Below are positions 8,016-15,019 of a stretch of 51,152 bases of DNA, in pieces (position 1 is the stretch's first letter; each line of letters opens with the position of its first letter). Below the pieces are notes generated by a model. That model was given only the letters and a program-made list of their open reading frames with translations. It was not told the origin of the DNA and did no database searches. The stretch is taken from NCBI GenBank assembly GCA_014444615.1, contig PVXE01000032.1, forward strand, positions 1 to 51,152, read 5' to 3'. The translations under genes were made by a program, and so were the position numbers. Source of the stretch: Tagaea sp. CACIAM 22H2. Lineage in GTDB: Bacteria > Pseudomonadota > Alphaproteobacteria > CACIAM-22H2.

Positions 8016-8996
8016 TTAGGCCTTCGCGGGCGTGGCAGCCTTGTCGGCGTCGCCTTCGGTCTTACCTGGCGGCGGACCGCGGCGCAGCTTGTCCTCGCCC
8101 AGGAACAGCAGGATGGGTGCCGCGATGAAGATCGACGAGGACGTCGCGAGGAAGATGCCGAACACCATCGCCCAGGCGAATTCCTCCAACGCTTCGCCGC
8201 CGAACAAGGCGAGCGGCAGCGTGGCGAGCAGCGAGGCGACCGAGGTGCCGATCGTGCGCGACAGCGTTTCGTTGATCGACAGATCGATCAGATCGCGCAG
8301 CGACATGGATTTGTATTTGCGCAGATTCTCGCGCACGCGGTCGTACACCACGACCTTGTCGTTGATCGAATACCCCATCACGGTCAACATCGCGGCGATG
8401 GCGACCAGATTGAATTGGAAGTCCGTCACCACGTAGAAGCCGATCATCTTCGTGGTATCGAGCAGCAGCGTGACGACCGCGCCGATGCCGAACTGCCATT
8501 CGAAACGGAACCAGATATAGATCAGCATCGCGACGAAGCTGAGCCCCATCGCGGTCATCCCGTTGACGAACAATTCCTGTGAGACGGAGGCGCCGACGGC
8601 TTCGACACGGCGCACCTGAAGCCCCGGAAAGGCTTCGGTCAAGGCGCCGCGCACGCGCTCGACCGCGCGCTGCTGGGCTGCCTCGTCGCCCGGCTGGCGT
8701 TCCAGGCGGATCAACACGTCGTTGGCCTGCCCGAACTGCTGCAAGCCGGCTTGGCCCACGTTCTGCTGCGACAGCACGGCGCGCAAGCGCGTGAAATCGG
8801 CGTCCTGCGGCGTGCGCACTTCCATGACGATGCCGCCCTTGAAGTCGATGCCGTAATTCATGCCGGGCCAGAAGAACAGCCCGACCGAAAGGATCGACAG
8901 CACCGCCGACACGATCAGGCCCAAAAAACGGCCCTTCATGAATTTGATGTCGGTCTTCTCCGGCACCAGGCGCAGCATGGGGAATAGCTTGATCAT
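8016..8996 (-). CDS. secF: Protein translocase subunit SecF
   Basis: 326 residues. SecF forms with SecD the proton-driven accessory complex of the Sec translocon in the inner membrane. The N-terminal helix (about residues 26-44) is followed by the hallmark MNYGIDFKGG, a periplasmic P1-type loop to about residue 150, and five further membrane helices. The motif TVMGYSINDKVVVYDRVREN in helix 4 is strongly conserved in SecF. The C-terminus is a short charged tail rich in K, G and A. It starts 16 bp after secD ends, and a GGGGCGAGGGAACGAC stretch precedes its ATG, giving a good ribosome-binding site. Confidence 0.97.
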   Translation of the reverse strand: MIKLFPMLRLVPEKTDIKFMKGRFLGLIVSAVLSILSVGLFFWPGMNYGIDFKGGIVMEVRTPQDADFTRLRAVLSQQNVGQAGLQQFGQANDVLIRLERQPGDEAAQQRAVERVRGALTEAFPGLQVRRVEAVGASVSQELFVNGMTAMGLSFVAMLIYIWFRFEWQFGIGAVVTLLLDTTKMIGFYVVTDFQFNLVAIAAMLTVMGYSINDKVVVYDRVRENLRKYKSMSLRDLIDLSINETLSRTIGTSVASLLATLPLALFGGEALEEFAWAMVFGIFLATSSSIFIAAPILLFLGEDKLRRGPPPGKTEGDADKAATPAKA

Positions 8997-9012
8997 GTCG
9001 TTCCCTCGCCCC

Positions 9013-10620
9013 TTAGACCGGCAGGCGGTCGCGCTTACGCGCGCGCAGCCACATGACCATCATCAACCGCACGACGACGGTCGCCGAGAAGAACGAGGTG
9101 ATGATGCCTAGCGTGATCGTGACCGCGAAGCCGCGCACCGCACCCGTGCCGAAAGCGAAAAGCAGCAGCATTTTGAGCAGCGTGGTCAGATTCGAGTCCA
9201 CGATGGTCGAGAAGGCGCGCGCGTAGCCCGCCTCCATCGCCGCGTAGGGCGTCTTGCCCGCCTTCACTTCCTCGCGGATACGCTCGTTGATCAGAATATT
9301 CGCGTCGACCGACAGGCCCAGCGTGAGCAGAAGCCCCGCCATGCCCGGCAGCGTCAGCGTCGCTTGCAGCAGCGACAGGCACGCGACGGTCAGCGCCAAA
9401 TTGACGACCAGACCGATGCAGGCGAGCCAGCCGAACAGGCCGTAGCTCCAGCCGATGAATATGAAAACCATCGCGCCGCCGGCCAGGATCGAAATAATTC
9501 CGGCCTTGATCGCGTCGGCGCCCAAATCGGGACCGACGGTGCGTTCTTCGACGATCGTCAAGGGTGCCGGCAACGCGCCCGCGCGCAGCAGTACCGAAAG
9601 GTCCTGCGCGTCGGCGGCGGTGAAACGGCCCGAGATCTGACCGCGGCCGCCCAGAATGGGCTCGCGGATCACGGGGGCCGAGATCACCTTGTCGTCGAGC
9701 ACGATGGCGAAGGGCCGGCCCACGTTTTGGCGCGTCACGTCGCCGAAGCGGCGCGCGCCGATCGTGTCGAATTCGAAATTGACGATCCACTCGCCGGTCT
9801 GCGGATTGGTGCCGGCCGATGCGCGGGTGAGGCTAGCACCCTCCACTTCCACGCGCTGGCGCACCGCATACATCGCGGGCTGGCCGTTGGGCAGCGTGTC
9901 CTTATCGGCGCGCAGCAGCAGCGTGCCCGGCGGCGGGCGCTGGCCCGAATAGGGATCGAAATTCGGATCGAGCAGATGGAAGGTCATCCGCGCGGTCATG
10001 CCCAGCAGGCGCTTCACGCGATCGGGATCGTCCACGCCCGGCAGCTGCACCAGAATGCGGGCCGCCCCTTGGCGCGCGATCTGCGGCTCGTTCACGCCGG
10101 TTTCGTCGATGCGCCGGCGGACGATCTCGATCGATTGCTGGATCGCCTGGGTCGCCTTGTCGCGCAACGCGGTTTCGGTCAGCGTCAGCGTGATCGTGCC
10201 GTCGGGCTGGGTTTGGATGTCCAGATCGGGCGTGCCGCCGCCCAACGCCCCGCCGCCGACCATCACCACGATTTCGCGCAACAGGCGCGCGGCTTCGGGC
10301 GCCTGGCCCGCGTCACGCACCTGGAACACGACCGTATTCTCGCGCGCCGAGACGCCCGCGATCTGGATATTGGCCTGGCGCATGCGCGCGCGAACCTGAT
10401 CCTGGATCGAGTTCAGGCGCTCGCGCACGACAGTCTGCATATCGACTTCGAGCAGCAGATACGACCCGCCGCGCAGGTCGAGGCCGAGATTCATCGCGGT
10501 GTAGGGAACGAAACTCGGCCACCAGCCGGGCTTGGCGAAGAAATTCGGCAACGACATAAGGACGCCGGCCGCGCAAATGGCGGCGATCGTCCACTTCTTC
10601 CAGGTCGAGAAGAACAGCAT
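9013..10620 (-). CDS. secD: Protein translocase subunit SecD
   Basis: 535 residues, usual for SecD. It spans the inner membrane with six predicted helices and has a large periplasmic head (roughly residues 30-350) that grips substrates after translocation. Visible family marks are NLGLDLRGGSYLLLEVD near the N-terminus, VQLPGVDDPDRVKRLLG in the head, and the membrane motifs GLLLTLGLSVDANILINERIREE and FSTIVDSNLTTLL. It is transcribed after yajC with a 16 bp gap and before secF, the normal order. A separate SecD and SecF, not a fused SecDF, is the case here. Confidence 0.97.
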   Translation of the reverse strand: MLFFSTWKKWTIAAICAAGVLMSLPNFFAKPGWWPSFVPYTAMNLGLDLRGGSYLLLEVDMQTVVRERLNSIQDQVRARMRQANIQIAGVSARENTVVFQVRDAGQAPEAARLLREIVVMVGGGALGGGTPDLDIQTQPDGTITLTLTETALRDKATQAIQQSIEIVRRRIDETGVNEPQIARQGAARILVQLPGVDDPDRVKRLLGMTARMTFHLLDPNFDPYSGQRPPPGTLLLRADKDTLPNGQPAMYAVRQRVEVEGASLTRASAGTNPQTGEWIVNFEFDTIGARRFGDVTRQNVGRPFAIVLDDKVISAPVIREPILGGRGQISGRFTAADAQDLSVLLRAGALPAPLTIVEERTVGPDLGADAIKAGIISILAGGAMVFIFIGWSYGLFGWLACIGLVVNLALTVACLSLLQATLTLPGMAGLLLTLGLSVDANILINERIREEVKAGKTPYAAMEAGYARAFSTIVDSNLTTLLKMLLLFAFGTGAVRGFAVTITLGIITSFFSATVVVRLMMVMWLRARKRDRLPV

Positions 10621-10636
10621 CGGCGGGTCGGTATTC

Positions 10637-11191
10637 TCAGCCCTTGACGGCCGAGACGTACTCGTCGTGACCCAGACGCGCGTAGAGCTTGCGCTTGACC
10701 GGGTCCTTCAGCGTCTCGATCGCTTCGGCCGCGGCAGCGTCACCGGCCTTCTTCTCGGCGGCGGCGTCGACCTCGGCCTGGCCCGCACCTTCCGGCACGC
10801 CCAGAAGGTCCCAATAGGTCGGGCCCGACGGCGCCTTCTTCTCTGCCTTTTCCGGCTTGTCGTCGGCGGCGACCGGCTCGGTCTTCGCGGTGATTTCGGC
10901 GATCATCGAACGGATGATGCGCACGCGCACGCCGTCGGCGATTTCCAGCACCGCTTCGCGGTCCGAGACGACGCGCTGGATGGTGCCGATCAGACCGCCC
11001 GTGGTGACCACGCGATCGCCGCGCTTCAGCGCTTCGACCATCGCCTTATGGTCCTTCACCTTCTTCTGCTGCGGACGGATGATCAGGAAGTAGAAAACGA
11101 CGAAAATCAGGACCAGCGGCAAAAGCTGGATGATGAAGTCGCTGCCGCCGCCGCCCCCGGCGGCCTGCGCGTAAGCGGGGGAAATGAACAT
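10637..11191 (-). CDS. yajC: Preprotein translocase subunit YajC with an atypical C-terminal J-like tail
   Basis: 184 residues, whereas YajC is usually about 85-120. Residues 1-105 are ordinary YajC: one membrane helix (about 19-38), RPQQKKVKDHKAMVEALKRGD and a small cytosolic beta domain (VVTTGGLIGTI). A charged linker (105-122) leads to an extra segment, 125-182. This begins TYWDLLGVPEGAGQAEVDAA and ends LKDPVKRKLYARLGHDEY, closely resembling the first and last helices of a DnaJ J-domain. The helix II-loop region that would carry HPD is missing. The start ATG at 11191 was chosen because the membrane helix follows it at the usual distance. It is the first gene of yajC-secD-secF-Mth938, behind a good promoter. 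Confidence 0.93.
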   Translation of the reverse strand: MFISPAYAQAAGGGGGSDFIIQLLPLVLIFVVFYFLIIRPQQKKVKDHKAMVEALKRGDRVVTTGGLIGTIQRVVSDREAVLEIADGVRVRIIRSMIAEITAKTEPVAADDKPEKAEKKAPSGPTYWDLLGVPEGAGQAEVDAAAEKKAGDAAAAEAIETLKDPVKRKLYARLGHDEYVSAVKG

Positions 11192-11231
11192 CGAAAACTC
11201 CGTCGTCTCGGGGAAAGGGATAAGGGGCGCG

Positions 11232-11259
11232 ACTATAGCCGCCTCCCCCCGAAAAGCAA
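11232..11259 (-). promoter_or_regulatory. Predicted sigma-70 promoter of yajC-secDF
   Basis: On the minus strand a TTGCTT -35 box (11254-11259) and a TATAGT -10 box (11232-11237) are separated by 16 bp. The expected start of transcription is near 11225, about 34 bp before the yajC ATG. The -10 matches five of six consensus bases. No other promoter-like pair is seen between here and the divergent DUF815 gene on that strand. Confidence 0.5.
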
Positions 11260-11290
11260 CACCCCCTCCGGGCCGGATTTTCCTTTCGGA

Positions 11291-11319
11291 TTGACCACTT
11301 GGCGGGCGGGGACTAGCGT
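11291..11319 (+). promoter_or_regulatory. Possible promoter of the DUF815 ATPase gene
   Basis: TTGACC (11291-11296, five of six -35 matches) lies 17 bp ahead of TAGCGT (11314-11319, a weak -10). It would start transcription about 25 bp before the ATG at 11352. It is placed back to back with the yajC promoter in the 160 bp divergent spacer. The weak -10 keeps confidence low. Confidence 0.35.
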
Positions 11320-11351
11320 TCGGCCCCAGCTTCGGGACGGAATCGCCGCAC

Positions 11352-12209
11352 ATGGACACACGCAATATCGAACAGCTTCTCGCGCGCATTGCCGATGCGC
11401 TGGACCGCATCGCGCCGGCCGCGCGGATTTCGGCGGAAATGGACGCCGCCGACGCCTTCGTTTGGCATGCCGACGGCGCGCGGCTCGAAGCCGTCGCCAA
11501 GGTCAACCGGGTCGATATCTCGCTGCTGAAGGGCGTCGAGCGTCAGCGCGACCAGCTTTACGACAACACCAAGCGCTTCGCCGACGGCCTGCCCGCCAAC
11601 AACGTGCTGCTGTGGGGCGCGCGGGGCACGGGCAAATCGTCGCTGGTCAAGGCGGTGCACGCCCAGATCTGCGCCGAGCGCAAACGCGCCGTGGCGCTCG
11701 TCGAAATCCATCGCGAGGATATCCCGTCGCTACCCAAGCTGCTGTCCCATGTGCGCCAGACCGATCGGCGCATCGTGATCTTCTGCGACGACCTGTCGTT
11801 CGACGGACAGGACGCGGCCTACAAGTCGCTGAAGGCCGTGCTCGACGGCGGCATCGAAGGCCGTCCCGACAACGTCGTGTTCTACGCGACATCGAACCGC
11901 CGGCACTTGATGCCGCGCGACATGATCGAGAACGAGCGCTCGACCGCGATCAATCCCGCCGAGGCGGTCGAGGAGAAAGTCTCCCTCTCCGACCGGTTCG
12001 GCCTGTGGCTCGGTTTCCACAATGCCGATCAGGACACCTATTTCGCGATGATCGAAGGCTATGCCCAGCGCTACGGCTTCGGCGTGCCGGTCGAAGAGTT
12101 GCGCCGCCAAGCCAACGAATGGTCGGTGACGCGCGGCGCGCGTTCAGGCCGCGTTGCCTGGCAATTCGTCGTCGATCTCGCCGGGCGGCTTGGCAAGCGC
12201 GTCGACTAA
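11352..12209 (+). CDS. DUF815-family AAA ATPase
   Basis: 285 residues. This family of cytoplasmic AAA-type ATPases has no settled function. Walker A is GARGTGKSSL (about residues 89-98), Walker B is IVIFCDDLSF (about 140-149), and a sensor-1-like polar motif appears in VVFYATSNRRHLMPRDM. The N-terminal 75 residues form a helical region. The middle DRFGLWLGFHNADQDTYFAMI is a DUF815 signature as I remember it. The gene diverges from yajC, a common neighbour arrangement in alphaproteobacteria, and its 3' end overlaps the convergent GFA gene by 4 bp. A loader or unfoldase role is only an inference from the fold. Confidence 0.9.
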   Translation: MDTRNIEQLLARIADALDRIAPAARISAEMDAADAFVWHADGARLEAVAKVNRVDISLLKGVERQRDQLYDNTKRFADGLPANNVLLWGARGTGKSSLVKAVHAQICAERKRAVALVEIHREDIPSLPKLLSHVRQTDRRIVIFCDDLSFDGQDAAYKSLKAVLDGGIEGRPDNVVFYATSNRRHLMPRDMIENERSTAINPAEAVEEKVSLSDRFGLWLGFHNADQDTYFAMIEGYAQRYGFGVPVEELRRQANEWSVTRGARSGRVAWQFVVDLAGRLGKRVD

Positions 12210-12619
12210 TCGGGCATTTTCTCGAAGCGTTTGAGCGCCGGATCGAGCGTGTCCCATGCGAGGCCGCGCACCGCATAGGTGACGAAAGCGGGCGCGAAGC
12301 GTTCGGGCGCGTCCAGACTGCCCGCCCGCACGGCGATCATCTCGGGCATCGCCGCGAAGGTCGTGTAGACCGGCGAACCGCAGACCGGGCAGAACCCGCT
12401 GGTCTTGATGTTGCCGCTGTCGGCTTTGTTGTCCCAGCGCGTGGCCTTGCCGGTAATCGTCGCCGCCGCGCGCGGGAAAGCCATATGCGAACCATGGCCC
12501 GTACCGCTTTCGCGCCGGCAATCGACGCATTGGCAATGCAACCCGGCCAACGGCTCGGCCGCGATCTCGTAACGCAGCGCGCCGCACGCGCAGCCGCCGG
12601 TATAGGGCTTGTTGGTCAT
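12206..12619 (-). CDS. GFA-family zinc protein (CENP-V/GFA fold)
   Basis: 137 residues with the full zinc-cysteine set of the GFA (glutathione-dependent formaldehyde-activating-like) family: C10, C12, C29, C31, C34, C77 and C80, in CACGALRYE, HCQCVDCRR and FCPVCGSPVY. Most family members have no proven substrate; the glutathione-formaldehyde adduct role applies to Gfa proper. It lies directly after the first DUF899 gene with a 4 bp gap on the same strand, so it is probably co-transcribed with the DUF899-ArsR group. A second GFA gene is present near 50.4 kb; the two share the cysteine frame but are otherwise rather different. Confidence 0.9.
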   Translation of the reverse strand: MTNKPYTGGCACGALRYEIAAEPLAGLHCQCVDCRRESGTGHGSHMAFPRAAATITGKATRWDNKADSGNIKTSGFCPVCGSPVYTTFAAMPEMIAVRAGSLDAPERFAPAFVTYAVRGLAWDTLDPALKRFEKMPD

Positions 12620-12623
12620 CTTC

Positions 12624-13235
12624 TCAGCTCGCGTAGCGATAGCGCGGACGCCAGCCCGCAGCGCCTTCGGGCAGCAGATCGAACATCGGCCAGACGAAAC
12701 AGAAATCGTCGCCGGGCGAAAATTCCTCCGCCGCCGCGCGGAAGATCCCCTGCTTCGTGCGCTTCAAGGTCGAGACACCCGGCAGCCAGCCCGCCTTCGG
12801 ATCGCGGAACCCAAGCGCTTGCGCGAAATCGCTGCCCTTGTGGCTGAGCATCGGGAAGCGCCAGCCGCGCGACTTGGCGAATTCGGCCTGTTCCTCGGGC
12901 GCATCCGGGCTCGTCACGACGAAGGGGGCACGATTGGCGAGATGCTCGTAGACGCCGTTGAACCCATCCGCCCACAACGTGCAATAGGGGCAACCCTTGC
13001 CCATGTTGTGGACCAGGATCAGATCGTCCGCGTCGCCGAACAGATCGGACAAGCGCTTCTCGCCGTCGAGGCCAAACAGCACGTGATCGAGCACGGGCTC
13101 CAGCGGCCGCTTGCGGCGCGCTTCGGTCATCCGCGCGCGAATCTCGCGGATCTCGCGGCGATAAACGTCGAGCTCGTCGGCCGATTGCTTGCCGATGCCG
13201 CAGCAATCGCCTTTCGTATTCTCGGGGCTGACCAT
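12624..13235 (-). CDS. DUF899-family thioredoxin-like protein (copy 1)
   Basis: 203 residues from the ATG at 13235, which has a strong GGGAGGAGAG ribosome-binding site; an in-frame TTG 18 bp upstream lacks one. DUF899 proteins have a thioredoxin-like fold and unknown function. The signature is MGKGCPYCTLWADGFNGV (about residues 85-102) with a CxxC pair that could be redox active. The N-terminus contains a second cysteine pair (DCCG). It is downstream of its paralogue with a 14 bp gap and ahead of the GFA gene. The pair shares the WADGF motif and the overall layout but is diverged, so the duplication is old. Confidence 0.85.
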   Translation of the reverse strand: MVSPENTKGDCCGIGKQSADELDVYRREIREIRARMTEARRKRPLEPVLDHVLFGLDGEKRLSDLFGDADDLILVHNMGKGCPYCTLWADGFNGVYEHLANRAPFVVTSPDAPEEQAEFAKSRGWRFPMLSHKGSDFAQALGFRDPKAGWLPGVSTLKRTKQGIFRAAAEEFSPGDDFCFVWPMFDLLPEGAAGWRPRYRYAS

Positions 13236-13249
13236 CGTTCTCTCCTCCC

Positions 13250-13966
13250 TCAAATCGCCGTGTCGTATTCGGTGCGCAGCTTGACCCAGGCCATGTCGAA
13301 CGGCAGGCCCGCCTCGTCGCGGCCCTTGGGCACCAGATCGATCAAGCCGTAAGTCGGGTTGATCTGCTCGATGCCGCGCGCATAACAGGAATAAGTGTGG
13401 AAAATCGCGCCGTCGGGCAGCTTGGCGAAAACAGACACGCCGGGCAGATCGGTCATGTCTTTGGCGCCGGCCGGCTTGGGCACGAAATTATATTCGGCCG
13501 ACACGTCGCCAACCTTGAACTCCACGCCGAAATCGCGCGCGAACCCGTCGGGCCCGCAGGAATACCAAGGGAACTGCCAGCCGAGCTTGTCCTTGAACGC
13601 GGCGAGCTTGGCATAGGGTGCACGCGAGATCGCGGCGAAGGCGATGTCGCGCGCGGCCAGATGCGGCGCTTGCCGGTCGAAACCATCGGCCCACATCGAG
13701 CAGCTTTTGCAGCCCCGCTCCCACTCCGGCGCGAACATGAAATGATAGACCAGCAATTGCGAATGCGGCCCGAACAGACCGGCAAGCGATTTGACGCCGC
13801 CCGCACCTTCGAAAGCGTAGTCCTTCTCCACCCGCACCCACGGCATCTCGCGGCGCAAAGCGGCGATGCGATCGCGCTCGCGAGTCAATTCCTTCTCGGC
13901 GTTCAACAGCGCCAAGCGGCGGCGGCGCCATTCGTCGCGCGACACGATTTCGGCGGACAACGTCAT
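13250..13966 (-). CDS. DUF899-family thioredoxin-like protein (copy 2)
   Basis: 238 residues. The family signature is EWERGCKSCSMWADGFDR with a CxxC pair (CKSC). The N-terminal helical segment (SRDEWRRRRLALLNAEKEL) and the PWVRVEKDY motif are typical of full-length DUF899 proteins, as is GWQFPWYSCG downstream. A redox or oxidation-repair role is possible from the fold but unproven. The ATG overlaps the TGA of the ArsR gene (ATGA), so the regulator and this protein are translationally coupled and very probably autoregulated together. The CxxC position is preserved in both paralogues. Confidence 0.87.
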   Translation of the reverse strand: MTLSAEIVSRDEWRRRRLALLNAEKELTRERDRIAALRREMPWVRVEKDYAFEGAGGVKSLAGLFGPHSQLLVYHFMFAPEWERGCKSCSMWADGFDRQAPHLAARDIAFAAISRAPYAKLAAFKDKLGWQFPWYSCGPDGFARDFGVEFKVGDVSAEYNFVPKPAGAKDMTDLPGVSVFAKLPDGAIFHTYSCYARGIEQINPTYGLIDLVPKGRDEAGLPFDMAWVKLRTEYDTAI

Positions 13967-14352
13967 TTGCGTTTCCTCTTTTTCGGGGGAACGGGATCGG
14001 GCAGCGACGCGACCAAAGCTTCGAACTGGTGCTGCCAGTATTTGGCGTAGCGGTTCATCCAAAGGGCGGCGACCTGCACGGGCTCCGCCGTCAGGCTGCA
14101 TCGCGCGATGCGCCCGTCGCGTTCCTGCGCGATCAGGCCCGCTTGGACCAGAACCTGAATATGACGGGATACCGCCTGCAACGACACGGGATGGGGTGCC
14201 GCCAATTCGCCGACCGTCGCGGGACCAAGCGCAAGGCGATCGAGCAGCGCGCGGCGCAACGGATCGCTGAGCGCGAAGAACACGCGATCGAGCGTGGCGT
14301 CTTGCGTAACGGGATCGGAAACGAGTTCGCGCAGAAAAGCGGGGCGGTTCAT
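13963..14352 (-). CDS. ArsR-family winged-helix transcriptional regulator
   Basis: 129 residues with one winged helix-turn-helix (about residues 20-95): FFALSDPLRRALLDRLALG, then VSLQAVSRHIQVLVQAGLI as the recognition region, then a wing (RDGRIARCSL). No metal-binding cysteine pair (CVC) is present, so metal sensing is unlikely; this resembles the SdpR-like ArsR subgroup often paired with DUF899 or SRPBCC genes. The C-terminus is basic (PPKKRKRK). It heads a unit with two DUF899 genes and the GFA gene. Its promoter carries two identical-pattern palindromes, so autorepression is a good inference. Confidence 0.92.
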   Translation of the reverse strand: MNRPAFLRELVSDPVTQDATLDRVFFALSDPLRRALLDRLALGPATVGELAAPHPVSLQAVSRHIQVLVQAGLIAQERDGRIARCSLTAEPVQVAALWMNRYAKYWQHQFEALVASLPDPVPPKKRKRK

Positions 14353-14359
14353 GCCGCCC

Positions 14360-14400
14360 TTACTATCAACCGATCAGTTGAATGTCAACGAGTTTGTTGA
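14360..14400 (-). promoter_or_regulatory. ArsR-unit promoter with two TCAAC-N6-GTTGA operators
   Basis: Two inverted repeats share the pattern TCAAC-N6-GTTGA, at 14366-14381 and 14385-14400, with centres 19 bp apart. On the minus strand a perfect TTGACA -35 (14383-14388) overlaps the upstream repeat; a TAGTAA -10 (14360-14365) follows after 17 bp, and the other repeat fills the spacer. A bound dimer pair would cover the promoter. The predicted transcription start is at or one base before the ArsR ATG, so the transcript may be leaderless or nearly so. Confidence 0.75.
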
Positions 14401-14408
14401 GTATCGAT

Positions 14409-14936
14409 TTAACGATCGAAACGCACGGTCAGTTTCAGTTTCTCCGTATCGTCGAAGCCGCGCTCGCGTGCGAGATCGATCAGTGCGGCCGCGATCAGAT
14501 CGCCGGGCACGCGCTGCGCATCCTTCTTTCGCATCGCGATGGTGAAGTTGGGGTTGTTCTTCTCGCCGCCCATGATGGTCACGCGCCCCTCCCCGCCATC
14601 GGTCGGCGTGAGCGTCAAGAACAGCGTGAGACCCGTCTTGGGATCGCGCAGGCGCTTTTCCTCGAATTCGCGGCCATAGCGGTCGCGCAAGCGGCGCGTA
14701 TCCATGCCATCGGCGGTACGTACCGTCTCGCCGTTCGCGGGCGCCTGCGAGTTGAAGGACGTGATCAGTTCGCCCAGCCGCGTTTTCAAAGCGGCATTGA
14801 GCCCGGCGATCCCTTGCAGAATTACAGCCGGATCGGTCTTGTCCTTGGCGGCCGCAGGCGCATCCGGCTCCGCGGTCGTGCGCGTCGTCGATGGAATATT
14901 GGCAACGCCGCGAGCGGCGGCGATTGGATCGAGCAT
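14409..14936 (-). CDS. Conserved-looking protein of unknown function
   Basis: 175 residues from the ATG at 14936, preceded by GGGAG about 7 bp away. I do not recognise the family. There is no signal peptide or membrane helix. The N-terminus is low complexity (Ala, Thr, Asp); residues about 45-175 look globular with mixed alpha and beta content (ILQGIAGLNAALKTRLGELI, TLFLTLTPTDGGEGRVTIMG, DLIAAALIDLARERGFDD). The protein is charged at its C-terminus. A plausible promoter lies just upstream. The gene precedes the ArsR unit on the same strand but a separate promoter sits between them. Confidence 0.6.
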   Translation of the reverse strand: MLDPIAAARGVANIPSTTRTTAEPDAPAAAKDKTDPAVILQGIAGLNAALKTRLGELITSFNSQAPANGETVRTADGMDTRRLRDRYGREFEEKRLRDPKTGLTLFLTLTPTDGGEGRVTIMGGEKNNPNFTIAMRKKDAQRVPGDLIAAALIDLARERGFDDTEKLKLTVRFDR

Positions 14937-14978
14937 CGGAATTCTCCCGTCTCTGTGTGGGCGTTCTGCCCAGCAATT

Positions 14979-15007
14979 ATTGTCGGGGAGATACAACTTT
15001 TCGTCAA
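14979..15007 (-). promoter_or_regulatory. Predicted promoter of the 175-residue orphan gene
   Basis: On the minus strand TTGACG (15002-15007) and GACAAT (14979-14984) are spaced by 17 bp, giving five and four consensus matches. The expected start is near 14972, about 36 bp before the ATG at 14936. The element sits in the 83 bp gap after the alpha/beta hydrolase gene. Confidence 0.5.
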
Positions 15008-15019
15008 GCCGCAATCCAG

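Noticed and set aside
10532..12847. A 771-residue reading frame on the plus strand across secD, yajC, DUF815 and GFA
   Set aside because: It runs antisense to genes with clear families, is dominated by Arg, Ala and Gln, and shows no motif; it is a by-product of high GC.
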